Below are positions 54,240-63,364 of a stretch of DNA of 64,000 nt, piece after piece. The notes under the pieces are model-generated. The model made no database searches, had not been told where the DNA came from, and saw only the letters and a program-made list of their open reading frames with translations. Positions within the stretch are counted from its first letter, which is position 1. The number at the start of each line of letters is the position of its first letter. The translations under genes and the position numbers were made by a program. The DNA is from Imperialibacter sp040222815 (GTDB lineage Bacteria; Bacteroidota; Bacteroidia; Cytophagales; Cyclobacteriaceae): positions 62,001 to 126,000 of the forward strand of contig NZ_JAVKCH010000013.1 in NCBI RefSeq assembly GCF_040222815.1, given 5' to 3'.

Positions 54240-57200
54240 ATGTTCAATACTTACTCTTCACGACGCACAAGGATTAAAGATTTGCAAGTGGTAGTCGGCC
54301 ACATGCTTCACCAGCTCCTTCAAAAAGCAGCTGCGTTTCTGGATAGCTTTCATCGGGCTTTTGTCCGTCGTTCGAATGCCACACATGTCAATTATTTGGG
54401 TGGAGATTTGTCGGCCAATCAATTGAATGGTGCTGCTATAACCTGGTGCCAATCACCAAAAATTCCATTTAATCGATGCACTATAAGAACCATGATTTGT
54501 TTAATGGCCGGGCTAATTATTTCATGGCAGTCCATCGCTGCCGTGCCAGGGCTATTGATAAAATCACCTGCTGCTAACTCTACAGTTCCTTTATATTTCG
54601 GCTCTCCGCCGGCTGAGAGTTTGGATTACAAGGGCCGTAAAAATGCTTACCTGGCGTTTACCTTTACAATACCGGTGGTAATTCCAATTGGAAATATTGG
54701 AAATAGCGCATCGGTTAGATTACGTAATTACGATACCGATGCACATATTGCCTATGGGAGTTTGGACAAGGCCATTATTTCTGGCAATACGGTCTACGTA
54801 CCGGTAAACTACGGCACGAGCATCGATGAATTAATGCCTGAAGGGCAGGCTTTTTACGTTGTTGTTTCTGGCAGCACGTTTGCTGACGCCTCTAACCCGA
54901 CGGATTTCTTCCCTGGTTCATCATCTGAAAATTTTTGGCGGCTGACAAGGAGGGCTAATGACGGTAACGGCCCCACACCCGTTGCATTTTCGCCATCGGT
55001 TGGCCAGCAGGATGCACCTATTGAAAGAGTGATTTCCATTCAATTTGACGAGCCTGTTTTCTATGACTATGGGTCTACAGCTAATGTGTCAATTGGAGCC
55101 GCACCTTCGGGGATTCCAGGTTATCGGGCTGACTTAACGATTCAAATGAGTGCCGATCACAGAACTATCACCTTTAGAGGATCATTAGGCCAGTATTTGG
55201 CAAAGGGCACAGACTATTTTGTAAAGCTTAATGAGGGTCGACTATATGATGCAGATGGAAATTTCTACGCCATTACAAATGACTCTCAATGGACTTTTAA
55301 GACGTACGAAGCCTTTAATCCAGTGAGCTTTTCTCCAGCAAAAAACACGGCAAACTTGCCTTTAGATCAGGTGTTCACAATTACAATGAACAATGATCTG
55401 GATGTAAGCGGTTGGCAGGAGGGTACTGGTATAAGAGCCAGAAGAGCTTACGACGATTATTTGCAGGAATATATTTATGTGAGCTCGGATCAGGTGCAGG
55501 TAAACGGGAATGTCCTCAGCGTGAGTTTCACCGATTTGGAACCTCTGACGACCTACTACATCAGTACAGGCACCAATGTGATACGGGATGCTTATGGCCA
55601 GTTTTATGATCCTGACGAGACTTGGCGATTTTCTACAGGCGCAGCTTCAAATTCAGCACCTACAAATATTACACTTAGCGCATCCAATATTAATGAGAAC
55701 AATGCAGTGGGTACTGTAATTGGTACCCTAAGCACCACCGATCCTGATGCGGGAAATACATTTAACTATACGTTGGTATCAGGTACTGGAAGTACGGATA
55801 ATGCCAGCTTTAATATCAACGGGAGCCAACTTCGGGCCAGCCAGATATTCGACTTTGAAACAAAGAATAGTTATTCAATTCGAGTGAGAACAATAGATCA
55901 GGGAGGATTATTTTTTGAGAAGCAGTTTCAAATTTCAATTACCAATGTAGTTGAAAATAGCGCTCCCACAAACATTGCGCTCAGTGCGTCTAGTATCAAT
56001 GAAAATAATGCAGTAAATGCTGCGATCGGATCATTAAGCTCAACAGATCCTGATGTAGGCAACACCTTCACTTATGCCTTGGTGGCGGGCACTGGCAGCA
56101 CCGACAATGCTAGTTTCAACACTAACGGAGCTCAGTTGCGAGCCAGTGCTAGTTTCAATTTCGAGACAAAAAGTGTGTATAGCATCAGAGTTCGAACAAC
56201 AGATCAAGGCGGTTTATTTTTCGAAAAGCAGTTTGCTATTAACATAAATAATCAGAACGAGCCTCCAGCCGATATTGCGCTTAGTGCGTCAAGCATAAAT
56301 GAAAACAATTCGGTCAATGCGATAATTGGTACGATAAGTGCCGTTGACCCCGATGCTGGAAATACTTTTACTCATACACTGGTTTCGGGCACAGGAAGCA
56401 CCGACAATGCAAGTTTCAATATAAGTGGCTCTCAGCTAAGGGCTAGCTCTTCCTTGAACTTTGAAACTAAAAACAGTTATAATATTCGTCTCCGTTCTAC
56501 AGATAATTCAGGCCTTTCTTATGAGAAGCAGTTTACAATCTCTGTTAATAACTTGAATGAAACGGCAACGAATATCACACTAAGTACTCCATCAATAGAT
56601 GAAAATTCCCCGGCCAATACAGTAGTTGGTTTACTTACTACTACCGATCCCGACGCAGGAAATTCTTTTACTTATTCACTTGTAAGTGGAACAGGCAGTG
56701 TCGATAATGCCAGTTTTAATATCATCGGATCACAATTGAGATCCAGCGCTACATTCGATTTTGAAACCAAAAGCAGCTACAGCATTCGTCTGCGAACGGC
56801 CGATCAAGGCGGTTTATTTTTTGAAAAGCAGTTTACAATAACCATCAATAATGTAACTGAAGATGCCACAGCTCCAGCTATAGTTTTGCTCAGCCCGCTT
56901 AGTGGAGCAGAAGGTATATCGGTGGCGTATGGAAGTATGGCCGTGATCACTTTCGATGAGCCGGTGAAAAAAGCAGGGACAGGATTCATTCGGTTGATGC
57001 GCAGGCAAACCAACGGCGATGTCGAGGTTTTAAATTACTACTACAATAACGCCAACTGGTCTGTCAGTGGAAATCAGGTTTCCATAGGAATGTGGGCTAA
57101 TCTTGGTGAGTATGGTGGTGAGTACTATTTTTTGATTGACGAAGGAGTCATCGCAAACCTTGATGATGTTCCGTTTGGCGGCTTCGATGACATGACAGCA

Positions 57201-60200
57201 GTGTGGGAGTTTAGATTGATCGATTCCAGGGTTCCCCAACCTAACGGTGGTTCAAAATTACCTTCCAGTGTTATTAATTTACCAATTCAAACGGTGCTTT
57301 CGATGGAATTCGCACAAAATATAAAGTTTGGAACAGGTAAGATTGAGATCCGACTGGCAGATGACTTCGAAGTTGCATTGCAGTCATTTGTTGTTGGCGT
57401 TGATCCACAAGTGCAGATAGAAGGCAACAAGCTAATTATATCACCAGCCACGCTGCCTTACGGCACCCAAATTTCCATTTACATTGAACCTGGCGCTATT
57501 ACCAATATTGATGACATTGAATTTGAAGGATTCACCCAAAATGTTAACTGGTTCTATGCTACTGTTGCGCCGCCAAACCGCTCTCCAACCAACCTCGGAC
57601 TAAGTGCTTCCGCTATCAACGAGAACAATTCAGTAAATGCATTGATTGGCACAATGAGTACAACGGATCCTGATGCAGGCAATACGTTTACCTATTCGCT
57701 GGTTGCTGGCGCAGGGAGTTCAGATAATGCCAGTTTCAGTATCAACGGCACGCAGCTGAGAGCAAGTACGGCGTTTGATTTTGAAACCAAAAGCAGTTAT
57801 AGCATCAGAATCAGAACCACGGATCAGGGCGGGCTATTCTTTGAAAAACAGTTTGCTATTGAGGTGAACAATGCCAACGAGAATCCAATAGACATCTCCC
57901 TTTCTTCCTCAAATATTGATGAGAACAATGCTTTGAATGCTGTAATTGGAGCCCTTAGCTCTCTGGATCCTGATGCGGGGAACACATTTGCTTACACAAT
58001 GGCTCCGGGAGGAATAGACAATTCCAGTTTCAATATAAGTGGAAATCAGTTGCGGGCAAGCTCAATATTCAATTTTGAAAGCAAGAGTAGCTATTCCATC
58101 AGCGTGAGGGCTGTGGATCAGGATGGGCTGTTTCTTGACAAAGAATTTACGGTCACTATCAGTGATTTAAACGACGTACCTACTCAAATCGCTCTGAGCG
58201 CATCCAGCATAAATGAAAACAATGTGATTAACGCTGTGGTGGGTACCTTGAGTTCTACTGACCCTGATGCAGGCAATACTTTCACCTATTCGCTTGTGTC
58301 TGGCACGGGAAGCACCAATAATGCAAGTTTTAATATCAATGGCAGTCAACTGCGAGCGAGCACTGCTTTTGACTTTGAAACCAAGAACAACTATGCGATA
58401 AGGGTAAGAACCACCGATCAGGACGGACTATTTTTTGAAAAGCAGTTTGCCATTTCGATAGGTGACGTGGCGGAGGATCTCTCTGCGCCAACCATACAGT
58501 CCTTTGATCCAGTTGACGGCACTATTGATATTCCATCCGATGGAAATCTTACAGTTACTTTTAATGAAGACATTCAACCTAATTCAGGTTTTGTAAGAAT
58601 TAGGAAGATCAGTAACACCTCGCTGGTTCTTGACGGTAGTGCATCTGCAAACCCTCAGCTGATTTTGGTTAGTGGAGCAACTTTGACAGTCAATCTGGCT
58701 TACGCAAATATCAATAATATTGAGCCTGGAACAGAGTATTATGTACAAATAGGCAACAATGCCGTAAGTGATTTAGCGGGGAATGGTTTTTCGGCCGGGT
58801 TTACGGGTATGACTACCTGGAACTTTACTACTGCGAAAAGCGATCAGACGATCTCCTTCCCACTGTTCCCTGCAATGACTTATGGCGATGCTCCCTTCGA
58901 GATCGACGCAGCGTCAAGTTCTAATCTCGATTTGTCATTCAGCAGCTCAAATACGGCTGTTGCTTCCTTAAACTTTGACATGCTGACAATTGAAGGGGCG
59001 GGTTCGGTTGTAATAACGGCGACCCAGGGAGGGAATGCCAGGTTTAATGCTGCCCCCGCCGTGCAGCGAACACTTACTGTTAATAAGGCCAATCAAACCA
59101 TTAGTTTTGCTTCTTTGCCAACAAAGGAATTTGGCGATGCCGGCTTTGCTTTGGCCGCCAGCGCTTCCTCGGGGCAGCAAGTGACTTACAGTAGTTCGAA
59201 TACAGCAGTAGCCTCCGTAAATAACGGTACGGTAACCATCGTAGGAGCTGGAACTACAGTGATCACAGCAAGCCAGACTGGTACCGCCAACTATAACGCT
59301 GCCTCCAGCGCAGAGCGAACGCTTACTGTTAACAAGGCCAACCAAACGCTTACCTTTTCCGCTTTGCCGGACAAGGTGTTTGGAGACCCCAATTTTGATT
59401 TGACAGCAACTTCCTCGTCGAACCTTACGGTGAGCTATATTAGTTCCAATACTGCCGTGGCTACCATAAGCGGAAGCACGGTGACCATTGTGGGGGCTGG
59501 TACAACTAATATTACGGCCAGCCAGGCCGGGAATGGTAATTATAATGCAGCGACTCAGGTAGAAAGGACTCTTTCAGTCGGGAAAGCAAGCCAAACAGTC
59601 AGCGTTAACTCTATTCCGAATAAAATGGTGACTGATGGTTCTTTTTCAGTCACTGCGACAACCACGAGCGGCCTACCTCTCGACTATTCAATCATCAGCG
59701 GCCCAGCGATTATAAGCGGGAACACCATCACCTTAACAGGTAGTAGTGGAGTGGTAGAAGTAGAAGTGAGTCAGGCGGGCAACAATAATTACCTTGAAGC
59801 TGAAGCATCAACATCGTTTGATGTGTTAGATCCTGACAAAACTGACCAAACCATCACCTTCGTTTCAATCGCTGACCAAACATACGGTGGTGCGGTAACA
59901 CTCGATGCGACAGCAAGCAGCGGGCTCGTAGTTGCCTATGAGGTAGTTGACGGCCCGGCTACTTTGAACGGATCAGCATTAACGCTCACTGGCCTGGGAA
60001 GCGTCACAGTCAGGGCCACCCAGGCAGGTGACGATGACTATAATCCAGCGGCTCAGGTGAGCAGAAGCTTTGAGGTGGGCAAAGCTATGCTGACAGTAAC
60101 AGCCGAGAACAAGCAAATGACCTACGGCGGCACCTTACCCGACCTTACTTACGTGGTTGCTGGTTTTGTGAATAGCGAATCAGCCGATGTTATTGTAGGC

Positions 60201-61580
60201 AGCATAGAAGCAACAACAGAGGCTTCGGCGTCATCGGATTCTGGCGAGTATACCATTACTGTGAGTGGTGGTACTGCCGACAATTATGTACTTATCTATG
60301 TACAAGGAATCCTCGCTATTGGCAAGGCTGATCAATTCATCACCTTTGAGGCGCTAGAGGCCAAAACATTTGGCGATGTGTCATTCGAACTAACAGCCAC
60401 GGTAGACACTAACCTTGAGCTAACCTACGGTACTTCAGATGAAGTAGTAGCTACCATTGCGGGCAGCACAGTAACGATAGTAGGAGCTGGCACCGTCACT
60501 ATAACGGCGACTCAGGCGGGCAGTGCCAATTACAATGCAGCAGAGGCTTCACAAGAGCTTACCGTCAACAAGGCAACTCAAACAATCACCTTCGAGCCGA
60601 TAGAAAGCCAGGTGCTTAGTGCCGGTAACATAGCGCTGACAGCCACAGCCAGCTCGGGACTGGCCGTTAGCTATGAAGTAAGCGGGCCAGCGACGTTAGC
60701 AGGAACCACATTGACCTTCACGGGGGCAGGAGATATCACGGTAACTGCCAGTCAGGCCGGGAATGTGAATTACATGGCAGCGACAGCATTGCCGAGGACC
60801 TTCACAGTGACCGATGATACTCCTGTTGACCCTGTGATGCAAGACCAGGTGATCACTTTCGACGCACTTGCTGATAAAACCTTTGGCGATGCTGCCTTCG
60901 ATTTGATAGCCATCGCTAGTTCAGGTTTGCCGGTAAGCTACACTATAACCAGTTCTGCTACCATCAGCGAAAATACTGTGACAATCACAGGGGCAGGCAG
61001 TGTAACGATCACAGCTAGTCAGGCGGGTAATGACAGCTTCAATGCAGCGGCTGACGTAAGTCAAAGCTTCACTGTCAACAAAGCCACTGCCACTATTACC
61101 CTGTCGGATTTGGAGCAGGAGGCTGATGGTACAGCCAAAACGCCCACGGCAACAACAGATCCTGCTGGTTTGGAAGTGGTATTCACTTTTAACGAAGAGG
61201 CAATTGTTCCTGTCGTTGCCGGAAGCTACACAGTAGTTGCAACTATCAATGATGCGAATTATCAGGGCAGTGCTGAGGCTGTATTTGAATTAACTGAGGC
61301 TGTAGAAACGGGCGTCGACGATCGACAGTCTTCAATTGACGTAAAAGCCTATCCTAATCCAGCGGCTGACTATCTGATAGTAGAGTTATCAGAGGACATT
61401 AAACCGGGAAGGAAAACGCTCAGGCTATTCGATTTTAGTGGAAAAGAGCAACGCCAGGCGGTATTTACGGGTATAAAATATTCACTCAATCTCCAACAAC
61501 AAGTAAGCGGCATCTACCTTCTCGTTATTACCGACGAGGGGGGGAGGCTGCTGAAAAGAGTAAAAGTTAAGAAGGAGTAA
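54240..61580 (+). CDS. Giant T9SS-sorted surface protein (2446 residues) with cadherin-like and MBG-like repeats; unusual N-terminus
   Basis: The ATG at 54240 sits in a context matching that of the second giant gene (AATCGC...CC before ATG). The first 84 residues, however, do not look like a signal peptide; the hydrophobic segment MICLMAGLIISWQSIAA starts only at residue 85 (nt 54492, an alternative start). The body has Big_5-like Ig units and seven cadherin-like units of about 100 residues (SASSINENN..., STDPDAGNTFTYSLVSGTG, FDFETKSSYSIRVRTTDQ). A run of MBG-like repeats follows from about residue 1540 (PTKEFGDAGFAL, KQMTYGGTLPDLTYVVAGF). The end (AYPNPAADYLIVELSEDI to KRVKVKKE) is a T9SS type A sorting domain. 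Confidence 0.85.
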   Translation: MFNTYSSRRTRIKDLQVVVGHMLHQLLQKAAAFLDSFHRAFVRRSNATHVNYLGGDLSANQLNGAAITWCQSPKIPFNRCTIRTMICLMAGLIISWQSIAAVPGLLIKSPAANSTVPLYFGSPPAESLDYKGRKNAYLAFTFTIPVVIPIGNIGNSASVRLRNYDTDAHIAYGSLDKAIISGNTVYVPVNYGTSIDELMPEGQAFYVVVSGSTFADASNPTDFFPGSSSENFWRLTRRANDGNGPTPVAFSPSVGQQDAPIERVISIQFDEPVFYDYGSTANVSIGAAPSGIPGYRADLTIQMSADHRTITFRGSLGQYLAKGTDYFVKLNEGRLYDADGNFYAITNDSQWTFKTYEAFNPVSFSPAKNTANLPLDQVFTITMNNDLDVSGWQEGTGIRARRAYDDYLQEYIYVSSDQVQVNGNVLSVSFTDLEPLTTYYISTGTNVIRDAYGQFYDPDETWRFSTGAASNSAPTNITLSASNINENNAVGTVIGTLSTTDPDAGNTFNYTLVSGTGSTDNASFNINGSQLRASQIFDFETKNSYSIRVRTIDQGGLFFEKQFQISITNVVENSAPTNIALSASSINENNAVNAAIGSLSSTDPDVGNTFTYALVAGTGSTDNASFNTNGAQLRASASFNFETKSVYSIRVRTTDQGGLFFEKQFAININNQNEPPADIALSASSINENNSVNAIIGTISAVDPDAGNTFTHTLVSGTGSTDNASFNISGSQLRASSSLNFETKNSYNIRLRSTDNSGLSYEKQFTISVNNLNETATNITLSTPSIDENSPANTVVGLLTTTDPDAGNSFTYSLVSGTGSVDNASFNIIGSQLRSSATFDFETKSSYSIRLRTADQGGLFFEKQFTITINNVTEDATAPAIVLLSPLSGAEGISVAYGSMAVITFDEPVKKAGTGFIRLMRRQTNGDVEVLNYYYNNANWSVSGNQVSIGMWANLGEYGGEYYFLIDEGVIANLDDVPFGGFDDMTAVWEFRLIDSRVPQPNGGSKLPSSVINLPIQTVLSMEFAQNIKFGTGKIEIRLADDFEVALQSFVVGVDPQVQIEGNKLIISPATLPYGTQISIYIEPGAITNIDDIEFEGFTQNVNWFYATVAPPNRSPTNLGLSASAINENNSVNALIGTMSTTDPDAGNTFTYSLVAGAGSSDNASFSINGTQLRASTAFDFETKSSYSIRIRTTDQGGLFFEKQFAIEVNNANENPIDISLSSSNIDENNALNAVIGALSSLDPDAGNTFAYTMAPGGIDNSSFNISGNQLRASSIFNFESKSSYSISVRAVDQDGLFLDKEFTVTISDLNDVPTQIALSASSINENNVINAVVGTLSSTDPDAGNTFTYSLVSGTGSTNNASFNINGSQLRASTAFDFETKNNYAIRVRTTDQDGLFFEKQFAISIGDVAEDLSAPTIQSFDPVDGTIDIPSDGNLTVTFNEDIQPNSGFVRIRKISNTSLVLDGSASANPQLILVSGATLTVNLAYANINNIEPGTEYYVQIGNNAVSDLAGNGFSAGFTGMTTWNFTTAKSDQTISFPLFPAMTYGDAPFEIDAASSSNLDLSFSSSNTAVASLNFDMLTIEGAGSVVITATQGGNARFNAAPAVQRTLTVNKANQTISFASLPTKEFGDAGFALAASASSGQQVTYSSSNTAVASVNNGTVTIVGAGTTVITASQTGTANYNAASSAERTLTVNKANQTLTFSALPDKVFGDPNFDLTATSSSNLTVSYISSNTAVATISGSTVTIVGAGTTNITASQAGNGNYNAATQVERTLSVGKASQTVSVNSIPNKMVTDGSFSVTATTTSGLPLDYSIISGPAIISGNTITLTGSSGVVEVEVSQAGNNNYLEAEASTSFDVLDPDKTDQTITFVSIADQTYGGAVTLDATASSGLVVAYEVVDGPATLNGSALTLTGLGSVTVRATQAGDDDYNPAAQVSRSFEVGKAMLTVTAENKQMTYGGTLPDLTYVVAGFVNSESADVIVGSIEATTEASASSDSGEYTITVSGGTADNYVLIYVQGILAIGKADQFITFEALEAKTFGDVSFELTATVDTNLELTYGTSDEVVATIAGSTVTIVGAGTVTITATQAGSANYNAAEASQELTVNKATQTITFEPIESQVLSAGNIALTATASSGLAVSYEVSGPATLAGTTLTFTGAGDITVTASQAGNVNYMAATALPRTFTVTDDTPVDPVMQDQVITFDALADKTFGDAAFDLIAIASSGLPVSYTITSSATISENTVTITGAGSVTITASQAGNDSFNAAADVSQSFTVNKATATITLSDLEQEADGTAKTPTATTDPAGLEVVFTFNEEAIVPVVAGSYTVVATINDANYQGSAEAVFELTEAVETGVDDRQSSIDVKAYPNPAADYLIVELSEDIKPGRKTLRLFDFSGKEQRQAVFTGIKYSLNLQQQVSGIYLLVITDEGGRLLKRVKVKKE
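59991..60082 (+). repeat. 92-bp identical block shared with 49152-49243
   Basis: Partner of the block in the second giant gene, identical at all 92 positions and encoding the same MBG-like segment. The following ~45 bases are also similar, with a few changes. Confidence 0.9.
60710..60904 (+). repeat. 195-bp near-identical block shared with 49871-50065
   Basis: Partner of the block in the second giant gene, differing at one position (encodes VMQ here and VRQ there). Identity ends sharply at both borders. Confidence 0.9.
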
Positions 61581-61619
61581 GCGTCTGAAGATACCTTCCA
61601 GGGAGGATTTGCACGCAGT

Positions 61620-61677
61620 TTTTTAGCACATTGGTGGCTTCTCGAAAGCGAGATTTACTGCGACCAGGTGCTAAAAA
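61620..61677. terminator. Long hairpin at the convergent end of the giant gene and P450
   Basis: TTTTTAGCAC (61620-61629) pairs with GTGCTAAAAA (61668-61677) and encloses a smaller CTCG-AAAG-CGAG stem. The right arm overlaps the P450 stop codon at 61671-61673. It probably terminates both convergent transcripts. Confidence 0.55.
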
Positions 61678-62885
61678 GCGACTGGAGTTGAGGCGCTAAC
61701 TGATAACTCCATTGAAAGCAGCCTCCTGATCATTAGCCTGTTCTCCCAAACTGGTGTGCCAACAATGCTGGTGTGACCTAATTTGGGCAGGAAAGCTTTC
61801 ACTACAGCTGCCGCTTCCACCACTGCCATTTGACTTCCCAGGCAATGATGCATACCATACCCAAAGGAAAGGTGATCGTTCTCCTTTCTGTCGATAATTA
61901 GTTGATCGGGGTTTTCGAAATGGCCTGGATCACGGTTGGCAGACCCAAGGCAAAGAGTGATGGTGCTATTGGCGGGAATTTCAACGCCAGAAAGGGCTAT
62001 AGGTTCTGGGTTTGACCTGCCTGTTATCTGCACAGGTGAATATAACCTTAATATTTCCCGGACAAAGTGCTCAATGCTGGCGTCGTCATCAAGTTTGCAT
62101 AGTAGTTCTTTGTCTTCAATTAATGTTTGCAGGCAAATGCTTATCAGGCTGGAGGTTGTTTCAAAGGCAGCAATGAAAAGAAAAATAATGAGCGATACGG
62201 GATCAGTATTAAATTCAGGGTTGTCTTCTGCAGCTTTTTTGACAGCAGCTGCCAATCCGGTCGACTCCTTATCAAGGCTGCTGTAGTAAAGATCAAAAGA
62301 TGCCCGAAGGTTTGTTGAGGCTAACTGGATATTTTTTAAATCTTTAAAAGTCAAATAGGGATCAAGGAGTTGAACCAGCTTGAAGCCATCCGCCTGAAGT
62401 TCTTCTCCTAAACCTCTCGGCATGCCAAGCACATCGCAAACCATCCATACTGGTAGCTTCTTTGCAATAAAAGAGACCAGGTCAAATGATGGCGGCATAT
62501 CCGCCAGAATTTCATCACAAATCTCAGATGACTTCCTCGAAAGAAAAGACTTGGAAGGCCAGTTTTTAGCCAGAACGGAGCGAATAAGACTGTGTATTGG
62601 TGGGTTTTGTTGTATCGGCATTCCGGCCACTGCCTGCTGAATCGAGCCAAAGTCTATGTTTCTGCCCGTAGCATATTGAGTCATTTTATAAATCCATTCC
62701 GCCCTTGCTCCTGTCTGATAATTTTTAGCAAAAAGCACATGCTTCACGCCATCATAGCTCATTACTACGAAGTCCCCAGTGGGTGATTGGAATACAGGCG
62801 CATGCGCCAATATTTTGGAATATACTGGAAAGGGGTTAGTAATAAACCCCGGATTCGATGGTTGCCAAAGCTTAGTTACGTCCAT
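61671..62885 (-). CDS. Cytochrome P450
   Basis: This 404-residue soluble bacterial P450 has the heme-ligand loop FGYGMHHCLG with Cys348, the ExxR motif EILR (Glu277, Arg280) and I-helix AAFETTS (Glu242-Thr243). Length and motifs are complete. It has no signal peptide, so it is cytosolic and would need ferredoxin-type partners encoded elsewhere. Its ATG overlaps the last 14 bp of the acyl carrier protein gene. This suggests translational coupling and a carrier-bound substrate, as in P450s that hydroxylate ACP- or PCP-tethered acids. The true substrate is unknown. Confidence 0.92.
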   Translation of the reverse strand: MDVTKLWQPSNPGFITNPFPVYSKILAHAPVFQSPTGDFVVMSYDGVKHVLFAKNYQTGARAEWIYKMTQYATGRNIDFGSIQQAVAGMPIQQNPPIHSLIRSVLAKNWPSKSFLSRKSSEICDEILADMPPSFDLVSFIAKKLPVWMVCDVLGMPRGLGEELQADGFKLVQLLDPYLTFKDLKNIQLASTNLRASFDLYYSSLDKESTGLAAAVKKAAEDNPEFNTDPVSLIIFLFIAAFETTSSLISICLQTLIEDKELLCKLDDDASIEHFVREILRLYSPVQITGRSNPEPIALSGVEIPANSTITLCLGSANRDPGHFENPDQLIIDRKENDHLSFGYGMHHCLGSQMAVVEAAAVVKAFLPKLGHTSIVGTPVWENRLMIRRLLSMELSVSASTPVAF

Positions 62886-63123
62886 TTATCAATTTGTAAA
62901 CGTGTTCGGTAAAGGAAGAAACAGTTGGGTTGTTGTAGAGACTCAAAGGGTCAATGTCAATTTTATAATGCTCCTCAACATCTCCGAGTAAGAAAATTGA
63001 ATTCACCGAATCCAGCCCCAGATCATTAAATGCCACAGCATCATCAATAGTGGTGACTTCTTTTCCAATTTCCTTCGCAATAAGTTTTTTGATGAAATCA
63101 GCTATTTCAGATTGGCTCGTCAT
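62872..63123 (-). CDS. Acyl carrier protein
   Basis: This 83-residue protein has the phosphopantetheine attachment motif GLDSVN with Ser39, followed by the usual helix LLGDVEEHYKIDID. The N-terminal helix (EIADFIKKLIAKEIG) fits the ACP fold. It is not beside fatty-acid genes, so it is probably a dedicated carrier. The P450 gene overlaps its stop by 14 bp, and a divergent MBOAT O-acyltransferase starts 241 bp away. A modified acyl group may be carried, hydroxylated by the P450 and transferred by an acyltransferase; that chain of events is inference. Confidence 0.9.
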   Translation of the reverse strand: MTSQSEIADFIKKLIAKEIGKEVTTIDDAVAFNDLGLDSVNSIFLLGDVEEHYKIDIDPLSLYNNPTVSSFTEHVYKLINGRN

Positions 63124-63195
63124 ACTAGGAAGTCATGAATAGGTGTAAGGTAAGGTCAATTGTAAAAGCTGTAATTGTGGAATTGTTGGCGTTTC

Positions 63196-63212
63196 ATGAC
63201 GCAAGTCGTCAT
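63196..63212. promoter_or_regulatory. Perfect dyad in the ACP/MBOAT divergent region
   Basis: ATGACG-CAAGT-CGTCAT is a perfect 6+5+6 inverted repeat between the divergent ACP and MBOAT genes, about 73 bp before the ACP start and 153 bp before the MBOAT start. It is a candidate operator controlling both sides. No regulator gene is adjacent. Confidence 0.4.
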
Positions 63213-63364
63213 AGAATATTTGAATTTATAAGTATTTATGGAGATTCAATAACAGTGAAACTAAAAACCTGCTAATTTACGCCTCAAGTGTAGAAATATT
63301 TACCAAAACTTACTTCTCGCAAAGGGACAATTTAAGTCACTGTTGTTGATGTTACTTGCATTGA

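Noticed and set aside
54258..54452. Minus-strand 64-residue ORF inside the N-terminus of the third giant gene (ends HLQIFNPCAS)
   Set aside because: It could be a transposase or other gene fragment, but I cannot match it to a family, so it is mentioned only as part of the N-terminal insertion finding.
36353..61580. Possible CRISPR or tandem DNA repeat array
   Set aside because: The repetition is at protein-domain scale (about 100 residues) with diverged DNA; there are no short regular repeats with spacers and no cas genes.
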